From Sphaerochaeta sp. (GTDB lineage Bacteria; Spirochaetota; Spirochaetia; Sphaerochaetales; Sphaerochaetaceae): a stretch of DNA of 9,007 nucleotides. Below are positions 1 through 8,755 of this stretch, one piece after another; position 1 is the first letter of the stretch, and every line of letters begins with the position of its first letter. The notes under the pieces are model-generated. The model made no database searches, had not been told where the DNA came from, and was given only the letters and a program-made list of their open reading frames with translations. The stretch covers positions 1-9,007 of the forward strand of contig JALOBD010000090.1 in assembly GCA_023228445.1 (NCBI GenBank), written 5' to 3'. The position numbers and the translations under genes are program-made.

Positions 1-9
1 ATGTACTAT

Positions 10-1338
10 TTAGAATTCACAGTACCCTTGTATAATATCACGGAGCATATAGGCGCTATCCTTGGGGTATCGCTTCTGTGTTTCGTAGTCCACGTAGACA
101 ATTCCAAACCGTCTTGAGTACCCCCAGGACCACTCGAAGTTATCCAAGAGTGACCAGGCAAAGTATCCCTTTACGTTAACGCCTTCATCAATGGCCCGTT
201 TGCAGGCAGCGAGGTGTTCATTGATGTAATCGCAGCGGAAGTGATCGTGTACCCTCCCATCGACCAGCTCATCATCGATTGCACACCCGTTTTCGGTGAT
301 GTAGAGGTCGATATTGCCAGTTACCTCCTTAAAGTACGTCAAGATGCGATTGAGCCCGTATGGAACAACCGGCCATCCTTGGTTAGTCGTCCGTTGCCAT
401 ACCGGTACGTTCCGGTAGTGCAATGGACTCTTCTCATCGTAGGCAACTGCATACTCTGCATAGTAGTTGATACCAATGAAGTCCAACGGCTGTCCAATTA
501 TGTCCATGTCCCCGTCTTGGACGGGCAGGACGATATTGAACTCTTTGAGCAACTCTTCTGGATATCCTTGGCCAAAGAGCGGCTTGAGAAAGATATCAGT
601 GTCAAAACCACGGGCGATTGCAGCAGCCCGTTGATCTTCTTTTCGCTTTGTAGCCGGCCGGGGCAATGCTGGGTTGAGCACCGTTCCGATGGGAGCGGTA
701 CATCCTGTCTTGCGATACTCCTGCATAGCCAGGCCGTGGGCAAGGTTGAGGTGGTGTACGCTATCAAAGGCTTTCTTCGCGTCCTGGATGCCTGGGGCAT
801 GAATCCCTTCGCGGTACCCCAGGTATGAGGAGCACCACGGTTCGTTGAGGGTGATCCACATGTCGACATGGGGCCCAAGGTGTTCGAAGACGACCTTTGC
901 GTAGTGAACGAATGCCTCTGTGGTCCTACGATTGGCCCACCCTCCCGCATCCTCAAGGTACTGCGGTAGATCCCAGTGGTAGAGGGTCGCCACGCTCTTG
1001 ATGCCTGCATCGTGTAGCTCCTTGCAGAGGTTGATGTAGTACTGAAGTCCCTTGGGGTTGACCGTCCCCCCTTCATCCACGATGATCCGCGGCCAGGCGA
1101 TTGAGAACCGATACGCCTCAAAGCCAAGCTCTTCCATGAGCGCTACATCCTCCTTGTACCGGTGGTACTGGTCTGCTGCAAAGCGTCCGTCATCACCGCC
1201 CATGATAGCGCCTTGGCGTCCGGTGAAAGTATCCCAGATGGATGGGACCCGCCCATCCTCGGCGATGGCGCCTTCGACCTGGTAACTTGCTGTGGCACAG
1301 CCCCAAAGAAAATTATCGTCAAAGTGTAGTTTTTGCAT
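10..1338 (-). CDS. GH1 family beta-glucosidase
   Basis: This is a complete 442-residue glycoside hydrolase family 1 enzyme, the usual length for a single-domain (beta/alpha)8 GH1 protein. It should release non-reducing glucose (or galactose/fucose) from beta-glucosides such as cellobiose with retention of configuration. The N-terminal block FLWGCATASYQVEG (10-23) carries the conserved glycone-binding Gln20. The acid/base Glu166 lies in TLNEP and the nucleophile Glu349 in ITENG. The C-terminal NFEWSWGY block (400-407) has the Glu-Trp pair that contacts the sugar in beta-glucosidases. The Ser/Lys/Tyr phosphate-binding residues of 6-phospho-beta-glucosidases are not seen, so a free rather than PTS-phosphorylated substrate is inferred. 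No signal peptide is visible, so it is probably cytoplasmic. The ATG start is supported by a GAGAGGA ribosome binding site (1346-1352) 7 nt upstream. Hand-sampled GC is lower than in asnA, xth or typA. Exact substrate cannot be read from sequence. Confidence 0.96.
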   Translation of the reverse strand: MQKLHFDDNFLWGCATASYQVEGAIAEDGRVPSIWDTFTGRQGAIMGGDDGRFAADQYHRYKEDVALMEELGFEAYRFSIAWPRIIVDEGGTVNPKGLQYYINLCKELHDAGIKSVATLYHWDLPQYLEDAGGWANRRTTEAFVHYAKVVFEHLGPHVDMWITLNEPWCSSYLGYREGIHAPGIQDAKKAFDSVHHLNLAHGLAMQEYRKTGCTAPIGTVLNPALPRPATKRKEDQRAAAIARGFDTDIFLKPLFGQGYPEELLKEFNIVLPVQDGDMDIIGQPLDFIGINYYAEYAVAYDEKSPLHYRNVPVWQRTTNQGWPVVPYGLNRILTYFKEVTGNIDLYITENGCAIDDELVDGRVHDHFRCDYINEHLAACKRAIDEGVNVKGYFAWSLLDNFEWSWGYSRRFGIVYVDYETQKRYPKDSAYMLRDIIQGYCEF

Positions 1339-1392
1339 TGTTTTATCCTCTCACCTGTGATGCTACCATGGGGGGAATAGGTCTACAAGCTT

Positions 1393-1443
1393 CTGTAATA
1401 CAGGGAACAAAGTTGTAGCAATGTACAAAGTTGATTGTATCAA
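1393..1443. promoter_or_regulatory. Operator-like repeat cluster upstream of the beta-glucosidase
   Basis: Four short symmetric or repeated elements lie within 51 bp. They are the perfect palindrome CTGTA-A-TACAG (1393-1403); two copies of ACAAAGTTG (1407-1415 and 1425-1433) with an exact 18-bp period; an inverted repeat TTGTA-6nt-TACAA (1413-1428) across the two copies; and the palindrome TTGAT-TGT-ATCAA (1431-1443). On the minus strand, which reads into the beta-glucosidase, a TACAAT hexamer (1434-1439) inside the last palindrome could be a -10 element. It would give a 5' UTR of about 90 nt. No good -35 is visible. Binding of a sugar-responsive repressor is inference, and the regulator is unknown. 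Confidence 0.4.
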
Positions 1444-1500
1444 TATCATATTTTAAATAATCATTATAATCTGTTTTAATATTTTTTTTATATTAATTCC
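1441..1500. other. AT-rich island between the HAD phosphatase and beta-glucosidase genes
   Basis: Only 7 of these 60 bases are G or C, against roughly 55-62% in hand-sampled stretches of the neighbouring genes. The island covers the last codons and stop of the HAD gene. It contains TATAAT on both strands (1465-1470 plus, 1463-1468 minus) and an all-A/T inverted repeat TAATAT-7nt-ATATTA (1478-1496). It could act as an UP-element-like upstream region for the minus-strand beta-glucosidase promoter. No GC-rich hairpin followed by a U tract is present, so I do not call a terminator for the HAD gene here. The 149 bp between the two genes contains no credible ORF. Confidence 0.45.
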
Positions 1501-2105
1501 ATATTTGCCAGTATCCACCGCAACTCAGCGACATCCTTGAAGAGGAAGGCGTGCATCCCCAAGGAATCTGCCATCTCACAGTTCTCCTCCATGTCGTCGA
1601 TGAAGAGGACTTGGGAAGGCTCAACGCCCTCTTTTTCAAGGATCTCTTCGAAGAATTCGGCCTCCGGCTTTGCCCATCCCATCACACACGAGGCGTAGAC
1701 CCCATCGAAGATATCGTAGTGTCCCTCTCGCCGATGGTGGGCATAGTGTGCCTCTTCGGTGTTGGTGGCACATATCAGGCGGATGCCTCGTCCCTTGAGC
1801 TCTTGATAGAGGGCGAACACCGCCCGATCAAGTTCGGGAGAGAAGTATTTTGCCCAGAGCGAGTGGTCACAAGGCGGTATTACAACGCCAGTGACAGCGG
1901 CAAAGGAGCGCCAAAGTTCCTCCTCGTCAATGAGGTTTTTGGAGTGTTGGGCCAAGAGGTCGGTGAGCTGTGGGTCGACATCTGCAAAGTTCTTGTACCC
2001 GTCAAGGCCAAAATCCTGCAAGAGCCGGTATTCCAGGTCGTGGTCGCTATGAAGGGCCAATACACCTCCCATATCGCTTGCAATGAGTCTGATCGCTCTG
2101 TCCAT
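1488..2105 (-). CDS. HAD superfamily phosphatase, YihX-like
   Basis: This 205-residue protein is a subfamily IA-type haloacid dehalogenase hydrolase, expected to be a soluble Mg-dependent phosphatase acting on a small phosphate ester. Motif I is SDMGGV with nucleophile Asp11. Motif II is the Thr114 of CATNT, motif III is Lys146 in WAKPE, and motif IV is IDDMEEN with Asp170-Asp171. A helical cap domain lies between motifs I and II (about 15-90). The usual second Asp of motif I (DxD) is Gly13. This is the D-x-G-G/N-V form seen in the E. coli YihX (glucose-1-phosphate phosphatase) group, so it is a clade trait rather than a defect. The ATG start has no Shine-Dalgarno but lies 7 nt after a TATCAT hexamer, which fits a leaderless mRNA. 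An in-frame TTG at 2160-2162 with AGGA upstream would add 19 residues, but these do not look like HAD sequence. Much longer open frame continues upstream antisense to asnA and is not coding. Substrate unknown. Confidence 0.88.
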   Translation of the reverse strand: MDRAIRLIASDMGGVLALHSDHDLEYRLLQDFGLDGYKNFADVDPQLTDLLAQHSKNLIDEEELWRSFAAVTGVVIPPCDHSLWAKYFSPELDRAVFALYQELKGRGIRLICATNTEEAHYAHHRREGHYDIFDGVYASCVMGWAKPEAEFFEEILEKEGVEPSQVLFIDDMEENCEMADSLGMHAFLFKDVAELRWILANMELI

Positions 2106-2195
2106 GGCTGCGATGATAGCCCAAATGGCGTGTTGTTGGTAGAGCTTTTCCTCTTTTGGCAAATACGCTATCCTACGACGGATAAGGAGTCTTCC
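2106..2195. promoter_or_regulatory. Divergent control region, HAD phosphatase / asnA
   Basis: Both genes must start from this 90-bp gap. On the plus strand asnA has a clear AAGGAGT ribosome binding site (2184-2190) 5 nt before its ATG. Immediately upstream is an inverted repeat TATCC-TACGAC-GGATA (2169-2184) whose left arm, with the next T, makes a weak -10 (TATCCT, 2169-2174). On the minus strand TATCAT (2113-2118) matches the -10 consensus at 5 of 6 positions and sits where a leaderless HAD transcript would need it. Convincing -35 hexamers are not seen for either direction, so activator dependence or a different sigma factor is possible. Confidence 0.3.
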
Positions 2196-3230
2196 ATGCC
2201 CAAGTATTTTCCCCCGGGGTATACCCCGCTGATGGAACAGAAACAGACCGAACGAGCCATCAAGTTCATCAAGGACACCTTCGAGCGCGAGCTCAGCGGC
2301 GGTCTGCGCCTCAGCCGGGTAACCAGCCCGCGCTTTGTGCTCGCCGGATCGGGTATCAACGACGATCTCAACGGTGTCGAGCGACCGGTTCGCTTCCAGG
2401 TGGGGAATCTCGAAAACCAGGAGATGGAGGTGGTGCAGTCGCTTGCCAAGTGGAAGCGCATGGCGCTCGCCGACCACGGCTACGCACCAGGGACGGGCAT
2501 CTACACCGACATGGACGCCATCCGCCCCGATGACGTGCTCGATGCCATCCACTCGATCTACGTCGACCAGTGGGACTGGGAGCTGACGATCACCGAGGCT
2601 GACCGTACCCTCGACTTCCTCAAGGCGGTGGTTCGCAAGATCTATTCGGCGATGATCCGCACCGAGTTTCTCGTCAGTGAGATGTTCCCGGTCTGTCGCC
2701 CGATCCTCCCCAAGCAGATCACCTTCATCCACACCGAGGATGCCCAGCGCGAATATCCACACCTCGAGCCTGAGGAGCGTGAACGGGTGCTTGCAAAACG
2801 GTACGGGGCGATCTTCCTCATCGGCATCGGCTCGCCGCTTGCCGATGGGAAGAGCCATGGGGGTCGTGCTCCTGACTACGACGACTGGTCGACCCCAAGC
2901 GGCGGTGGCTACACCGGCCTCAACGGTGACATCGTCGTCTGGGATACGGTGAGGGGCGATTCGATGGAGCTCTCCTCGATGGGTATCCGGGTAGACCGAC
3001 AGGTGCTCCTCCACCAGCTTGCCATCCGTGGGATGGAGGAGCGGACCCAGCTCTACTGGCACCAGCGGCTCTTGCGCGGTGAGCTACCGCTGTGTATCGG
3101 AGGAGGCTTTGGGCAGAGCCGGCTTTGCATGTACCTGCTCAAGAAGGCCCATATCGGTGAAGTACAGGCGTCAGTCTGGCCCTCCGATGTACGCGATGAG
3201 GCCAAAAGCCTGGGAATTTTCTTGCTGTAG
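2196..3230 (+). CDS. asnA: Aspartate--ammonia ligase (asparagine synthetase A)
   Basis: This 344-residue protein is an ammonia-dependent asparagine synthetase, converting aspartate, ATP and NH3 to asparagine, AMP and PPi. It is the AsnA fold related to class II aspartyl-tRNA synthetases, not the glutamine-dependent AsnB. Recognisable blocks also seen in E. coli AsnA are VVQSLAKWKR (79-88), the ALRPD-like AIRPDD (108-113), HSIYVDQWDWE (119-129), RAPDYDDWSTPS (224-235), GLNGDIVVWD (241-250), ELSSMGIRVD (258-267) and GGGFGQSRL (302-310). The protein is slightly longer than the approximately 330 residues of E. coli AsnA, mainly at the N terminus. The ATG at 2196 has a strong ribosome binding site 5 nt away. 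The upstream part of the same open frame (from 1551) is antisense to the HAD gene and is not coding. The stop codon overlaps the ribosome binding site of the next gene, so the two are cotranscribed. Regulation by asparagine or nitrogen status is likely but no known operator is recognised. Confidence 0.97.
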   Translation: MPKYFPPGYTPLMEQKQTERAIKFIKDTFERELSGGLRLSRVTSPRFVLAGSGINDDLNGVERPVRFQVGNLENQEMEVVQSLAKWKRMALADHGYAPGTGIYTDMDAIRPDDVLDAIHSIYVDQWDWELTITEADRTLDFLKAVVRKIYSAMIRTEFLVSEMFPVCRPILPKQITFIHTEDAQREYPHLEPEERERVLAKRYGAIFLIGIGSPLADGKSHGGRAPDYDDWSTPSGGGYTGLNGDIVVWDTVRGDSMELSSMGIRVDRQVLLHQLAIRGMEERTQLYWHQRLLRGELPLCIGGGFGQSRLCMYLLKKAHIGEVQASVWPSDVRDEAKSLGIFLL

Positions 3231-3238
3231 GAGGGACC

Positions 3239-3975
3239 ATGAAGCTGATCAGTTGGAACGTCAACGGCCTGAGAGCGGTTCTGAAGAAGGGGTTTGAGGA
3301 GTACCTGCACCAAAGTGGCGCCGATATCTTCTGTCTGCAGGAGACGAAACTGCAAGCCGACCAGCTTGCCCTCGATACCGGCTTCTATCACACCTACTAT
3401 AGCTTTGCCGAGCGCAAGGGGTATAGCGGCACCGCCCTCTACTCGCTCGTCGAGCCACTGGATGTCCAGCAGGGCATCGGCCATGAGCTGGACAACGAGG
3501 GACGGACGGTGAGCGCTGAGTTCGACGACTTCTACGTCGTCTGCTGCTACACCCCCAACAGCCAGGAGGAGCTGGCACGCCTCTCGGTGCGGATGGACTG
3601 GGACGATGCCTTCCGCGGCTATGTTGCCTCCCTCTCGGAGGTGAAGCCGGTCATCATCTGCGGGGACCTCAATGTGGCCCACAAGCCCATCGACTTGAAG
3701 AACCCAAAGACCAATGAGCGCAACGCCGGCTACACCATCGAGGAGCGCGACAAATTCACCGAACTGCTTGATGCCGGCTTCATCGACACCTACCGCCTCC
3801 TCTATCCCGATCGGGAGGAGGCGTACTCGTGGTGGTCGTACCGCTTCAAGGCGCGAGAGCGCAATGTGGGGTGGCGCATCGACTACTGGCTGGTCAGCGA
3901 AGCGATCAAGGATCGCGTCGCCGGGGCTGCCATCGAGGCTGATGTGCTGGGCAGCGACCACGCCCCGGTGACCCT

Positions 3976-3991
<16 letters not shown>
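3239..3991 (+). CDS. xth: Exodeoxyribonuclease III / AP endonuclease (ExoA type)
   Basis: This complete 250-residue enzyme of the ExoIII/APE1 family (endonuclease-exonuclease-phosphatase fold) should incise DNA at abasic sites in base excision repair and trim 3' blocking groups. Conserved residues include Asn7 in SWNVNG, the metal-binding Glu35 in LQETK, Tyr104-Pro-Asn107 in CYTPNSQ, the catalytic Asp143 and Asn145 in CGDLNVAH, the WWSYRF-K-ARERNVGWRIDY block (198-216) and the terminal SDHAP with Asp240 and His241. The sequence is closer in layout to Bacillus ExoA and APE1 than to E. coli Xth, as judged by the WRIDY and NVGWR blocks. The ribosome binding site AGGAGGGA overlaps the asnA stop codon, leaving an 8-nt gap, so translation is likely coupled. 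The last 16 bp, including the stop, overlap the end of the convergent typA gene. No defects are seen. Confidence 0.97.
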
Positions 3992-5807
<1,816 letters not shown>

Positions 5808-5811
<4 letters not shown>

Positions 5812-6995
5812 CTCGTTGTCCTCTTGTTTGCTGCCATGATGAACTTGACCAGCAGCAGCGCAACCATTACAGCAATGGCGATGCCGATGGTCCCCAGGCC
5901 CGCCGCCATGCCGCCTGTCTGGGCGACCACTCCTACGATGACCGGCATCACGATGGCTCCAAGGGTGGCGATGGCGAAGATTGTGCCCATGGCAACGGTG
6001 CTGCCGGTGATCTTGATATCGACGGTTGAGAGGACCGTGGGAAAGATGCCGCTCATCGCAAGTCCGAATCCGAAGATCGAGAGGTAGATCAGGGGCGTGG
6101 AGTCGACACTCACCAGTATGATGAAGAAGAGGAGCTGCAGCAAGCCGAGGATGAGGAGGAGGAGGCTGGCCTTCACCCTGGTTGAGAGGTATGCACACAC
6201 AAGGCGCCCGGCGAGGATGAAGAGCCACAGCGCACTGCTGGTCATCTGGGCGAGGGCCGGCGAAAGACGGCCACCTTCGGTAAAGTAGGTGACCAACCAC
6301 CCCACGATGGAAGCCTCGCTGCAGAGGTAGAAGAAGAGGATGGCGGTGTTGAGCCAAAAGTCACCGCTTGTGAGAAACCCGCGTTCACCGCCGTTGGAGC
6401 GTTTGCTCGGTTGATTGGAGAGCGAGGAGAGGCTGATGAGGATGAGCACGACGCTCTCGAGGGCCACCAGGAGCCACACATTGGCCCGCCAGTCGAGGCT
6501 GAGGGTGACTGTGAGGAGAATCACCGAGAACGGGACGATCAGCGCCCCTACGGCAAATAACGCGTGTAGCAGATTCAAGCTTGCCGCCTTGTTCTCGGCG
6601 ATCTCGCTCATCACCACGTTGGCGATGTTGCTCAAGGCCCCCCGCCCGATGCCGCTGATGGCGAAGGAGAGCAGAAGAACGGCCGGATTGCCGGTGAGGG
6701 TCATCAAGATGAAGCCGATGATGATGCCCGAGGCAAGGGTGACGGTGCTCTTCTTGCGCCCGATGAGGTACGGCAGGAATCCTGCAACCAAGAGGGCGAC
6801 GAAGTTGCCGATCTGGTGGGCCGAGATGACCGCTCCGCTGAGCACATAGCTCATCCGGTACTCCGCCTTCATGAACGGCAACAGCGTGCCGATGAGGGTG
6901 CCCATGATGCCGTTGACAAAGTAGGCCCAGTACATGGTGAGCATGAGAGATTCATCATCCCGTTTGACCTTGAGAAGGGATGCCATTGACTTCAT
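5808..6995 (-). CDS. MFS transporter, FucP/FHS-like
   Basis: This 395-residue integral membrane protein has about 12 hydrophobic segments in two halves, split by a polar loop at about 192-212. A motif-A-like GFLPYLIGRKKS follows TM2 (72-83). An acidic residue in TM7 (SEASIVGWLVTYF, Glu227) and the GLAMSGIFPTVLS segment (311-323) resemble the fucose/glucose/galactose:H+ symporter (FHS) family, so import of a sugar or related neutral solute by proton symport is the best guess. An efflux role cannot be excluded. The ATG at 6995 has GGAGA (7002-7006) 6 nt upstream. A second ATG at 6999 is out of frame. The TGA stop overlaps the ATG of typA in an ATGA junction, which implies cotranscription with that housekeeping gene. 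It lies 102 bp downstream of the ABC-F gene and may have its own promoter. Confidence 0.9.
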
Positions 6996-7007
6996 TCATT
7001 TCTCCGG

Positions 7008-7029
7008 ATTATACGATACACCCGTATCG
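7008..7029 (-). promoter_or_regulatory. Candidate promoter and operator for the MFS-typA operon
   Basis: A perfect TATAAT lies at 7008-7013 on the minus strand, directly upstream of the MFS ribosome binding site. Touching it is a perfect inverted repeat CGATAC-GGGT-GTATCG (7014-7029), which occupies the position of the -10/-35 spacer. No TTGACA-like -35 is seen at 16-18 bp. A palindrome in the spacer suggests a regulator-controlled promoter, but that is inference. Transcription from here would start about at the Shine-Dalgarno, giving an almost absent 5' UTR, which weakens the call. Confidence 0.35.
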
Positions 7030-7097
7030 CTGGGCGGTACTCCTCTGTAATACCGTTCTTTGGCAAAAATGTCCACTACCGGCAGATATGTGGGCCC

Positions 7098-8630
7098 TCA
7101 ATTGATGGTAAGCGTGCTATCACCACCATCGGCGAGGCTCAGGTCCCACCAAGTGGTGCAGATCCCATCGAGGAATGCCTGGTCGTGGCTGACCAGCAGC
7201 AACGCCCCGGCAAAGCACTCCAGCTGCTGGGATAGCGCGCGGCGCGACGGTAGGTCGAGGTGATTCGTCGGTTCATCGAGGACCAAGAGCGAGATCTCCT
7301 CTTCGAGCGCCCGGGCGATGAGCAGCTTGCGCATCTCCCCAGGGCTCGGCAACGCCGATGCCAAGAAGAGGTCGCCTCTGCTTCCCAGGCGCACCACCGC
7401 CGAGACGATGCGCCCCTTGGGCGTTGCAGCAAGGTCTTGAAACTCCTGGTAGGCTGCCGTGCTTTCGGCCAATCCCAACTCCTGCTCAAGGTACCAATGG
7501 CGTACCGTTCCCTCCTTCAGGTGGGCGACCAGCGACCTGATGAGGGTACTCTTGCCGCTGCCGTTCGGTCCCCGGATCCCCACCCGCTCGGTATTGCCCA
7601 AAGAGAGTGGTGGATGGTGCAGCCTACGCCCGGGTGCCACCGCAATGCTCCCCTCCTCGAGGTGGAGTACCGTCCGAGCCGGATGGACGGCACCAGTGAT
7701 GGTAACCCCTGAGGCCGCCTTGCCCAAGTCGAGGGAGCATCTGATGGACAGCGCCTCGGCAAGGGAGTGCTGGGCGCGCTGGGCACGCGCAAGGCGCCCG
7801 TCGAGCTGACGGGAGAGTGAGCCGGCCTTTTTATCACCACCGCTGACACGAAAGGCATCGATGCGGGCTTTGGCATCATGGTCCTTGGCGTCGATGTGGC
7901 GCTTGGTGTTGCGACTGTCCTGCGAGCGGGCAATACCGGCGCGACGCTTCTTCTCCGCTTCGATACGCCGAAGCTCGCCGCTGTGCGCTCTCTGCATCGA
8001 TTCGATGCTGCGCCGCTGGAGATCCGCCTCTTGCAGCGCCTGTGACGGGACGCAGGAGATCTTTTGCACGTGTGGAGCTGACACCAGCAGTGTGGTGGTG
8101 CACAGCGCATCGAGGGCGGCAAGGTCGTGGCTCACCAAGAGCCCAATCCCACGATAGCAGCCGAGTGCGGCCACGATCATCGCGATGGCCTGCCCGTCGA
8201 GGTGGTTGGTCGGCTCATCGATGCAAAGCAGATCACTCTCTTGGTAGAGGGCCCAACCAATCTGGGCACGCTTACGCTCACCAAAGCTCAGACTCTCCCA
8301 CCGCTGGCAGTAGTCGCGCCCCAGCGACAATTGACCGTGCAACCTGCAGGCAAGCCCATCGTATGCAGCAGCGAATGTCTCATAACCGTCGGGAGCCACA
8401 TCGATGCGCTGACTCACATACCGCGCAGCACTGGGGCGCAATACGGTACCGAAGTGCGGCTTGAGGACTCCTGAAGCCAACGACAACACGGTGCTTTTGC
8501 CTCCACCGTTTGACCCGATGACCCCACACCAACCACTGGCGAATGTGAGGGAGAGATCCGAGAAGAGATCGATACTCTGCTCGGGGTAGTGAAATGATAC
8601 ATGTTGGAATTCCAAGGTCTGGATACCCAT
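7098..8630 (-). CDS. ABC-F family ATPase (ribosome-associated type)
   Basis: This 510-residue protein has two ABC cassettes in one chain and no membrane segments, which defines the ABC-F class of ribosome-binding factors rather than transporters. Cassette 1 has Walker A GSNGGGKST (39-47), signature LSFGE (114-118), Walker B LLCIDEP with Glu139, and switch His168. Cassette 2 has Walker A GPNGSGKST (354-362), a degenerate signature PSPGE (428-432), Walker B LLVLDEP with Glu453, and switch His482. Both Walker B motifs continue into TNHLD. Between them, at about 195-295, is a long, strongly basic helical linker rich in Arg, Lys and Gln (ABC-F interdomain linker/PtIM). ABC-F proteins include housekeeping factors (EttA, Uup) and antibiotic-resistance factors (Vga, Lsa, Msr). 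Subfamily cannot be fixed by eye. The ATG at 8630 has GGGAGG 4 nt upstream. It is the first gene after the rrn operon and has a leader with small ORFs. Confidence 0.93.
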   Translation of the reverse strand: MGIQTLEFQHVSFHYPEQSIDLFSDLSLTFASGWCGVIGSNGGGKSTVLSLASGVLKPHFGTVLRPSAARYVSQRIDVAPDGYETFAAAYDGLACRLHGQLSLGRDYCQRWESLSFGERKRAQIGWALYQESDLLCIDEPTNHLDGQAIAMIVAALGCYRGIGLLVSHDLAALDALCTTTLLVSAPHVQKISCVPSQALQEADLQRRSIESMQRAHSGELRRIEAEKKRRAGIARSQDSRNTKRHIDAKDHDAKARIDAFRVSGGDKKAGSLSRQLDGRLARAQRAQHSLAEALSIRCSLDLGKAASGVTITGAVHPARTVLHLEEGSIAVAPGRRLHHPPLSLGNTERVGIRGPNGSGKSTLIRSLVAHLKEGTVRHWYLEQELGLAESTAAYQEFQDLAATPKGRIVSAVVRLGSRGDLFLASALPSPGEMRKLLIARALEEEISLLVLDEPTNHLDLPSRRALSQQLECFAGALLLVSHDQAFLDGICTTWWDLSLADGGDSTLTIN

Positions 8631-8645
8631 ACGGCCTCCCGGGGG

Positions 8646-8681
8646 GCGTCACGCGCCTGAATGATGAGCTGGCGGTGACGC
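8646..8681 (-). promoter_or_regulatory. Leader hairpin just upstream of the ABC-F ribosome binding site
   Basis: On the minus strand the arm GCGTCACCGCC (8681-8671) pairs with GGCGcGTGACGC (8657-8646) as 7 + 4 bp around a single bulged C, with a 13-nt loop. The 3' arm contains the stop codon of the 25-codon leader ORF and ends 5 nt before the GGGAGG ribosome binding site of the ABC-F gene. There is no U tract, so it is not an intrinsic terminator. A role in coupling leader translation to ABC-F translation is inferred from position. I do not see a sequence that clearly pairs with the ribosome binding site itself. Confidence 0.45.
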
Positions 8682-8726
8682 ATACCATCGACGACACTCC
8701 GGTTGTTGCGCTCTGTTGGTGTCCAT
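8649..8726 (-). CDS. Possible 25-residue leader peptide upstream of the ABC-F gene
   Basis: A short ORF on the minus strand begins with ATG at 8724-8726 and ends with TGA at 8649-8651, 18 bp before the ABC-F start. The peptide starts MDTNRAQQPE and has a CRRWY stretch followed by a small, Pro/His-containing tail. It resembles no family I know. Its ATG overlaps the TGA of a preceding three-codon ORF (TGATG), so re-initiation is possible, and it has no strong ribosome binding site of its own. Its last codons and stop lie inside the leader hairpin, so a ribosome reading it would open the structure. ABC-F resistance genes in Gram-positive bacteria are often controlled by such upstream ORFs. Here coding is unproven and chance is a real alternative. 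Confidence 0.3.
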   Translation of the reverse strand: MDTNRAQQPECRRWYASPPAHHSGA

Positions 8727-8755
8727 CACTTCTTCATGGGTCTTGGAATCTCCTT
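8726..8755 (-). other. Three-codon mini-ORF (Met-Lys-Lys) with ribosome binding site
   Basis: A good AAGGAGAT Shine-Dalgarno (8748-8755) on the minus strand lies near the 5' end of the predicted ABC-F transcript. The first ATG after it (8735-8737) opens Met-Lys-Lys-stop and sits 12 nt downstream, longer than ideal. Its TGA shares one base with the ATG of the 25-codon leader ORF. The presence of a strong ribosome binding site far from the main gene is the main sign that something is translated in the leader. Confidence 0.3.

Noticed and set aside
214..828. 204-aa plus-strand open frame inside the beta-glucosidase
   Set aside because: Antisense to GH1 catalytic-domain sequence, no ribosome binding site or family resemblance seen.
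1478..1496. All-A/T inverted repeat around the HAD stop as a terminator
   Set aside because: It has no G-C pairs and no downstream U tract on the minus strand, so it is better explained as part of the AT-rich island.
1551..2195. Long open extension upstream of asnA in the same frame (full open frame 1551-3230, 559 aa)
   Set aside because: It runs antisense through the HAD phosphatase, shows no homology-like motifs, and asnA has its own ATG with a strong ribosome binding site at 2196.
2106..3062. Long N-terminal extension of the HAD gene (open frame 1488-3062, 524 aa)
   Set aside because: It is antisense to most of asnA, has low-complexity His/Arg/Val-rich character typical of a shadow frame in GC-rich DNA, and the HAD domain is complete from the ATG at 2105.
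3053..3961. 302-aa minus-strand open frame opposite xth and the end of asnA
   Set aside because: No recognisable domain, located fully antisense to conserved genes, composition typical of a shadow.
5812..6357. N-terminal extension of TypA of about 180 residues
   Set aside because: This part lies out of frame over the MFS gene and is His/Arg/Pro rich; TypA is complete from the ATG at 5811 at its family-typical length.
7064..7097. Possible terminator after the ABC-F gene (CCAC/GTGG stem followed by ATTTTTG on the minus strand)
   Set aside because: The stem is only 4 bp with a 13-nt loop, too weak to call; the GGGCCC at 7092-7097 does not extend it.
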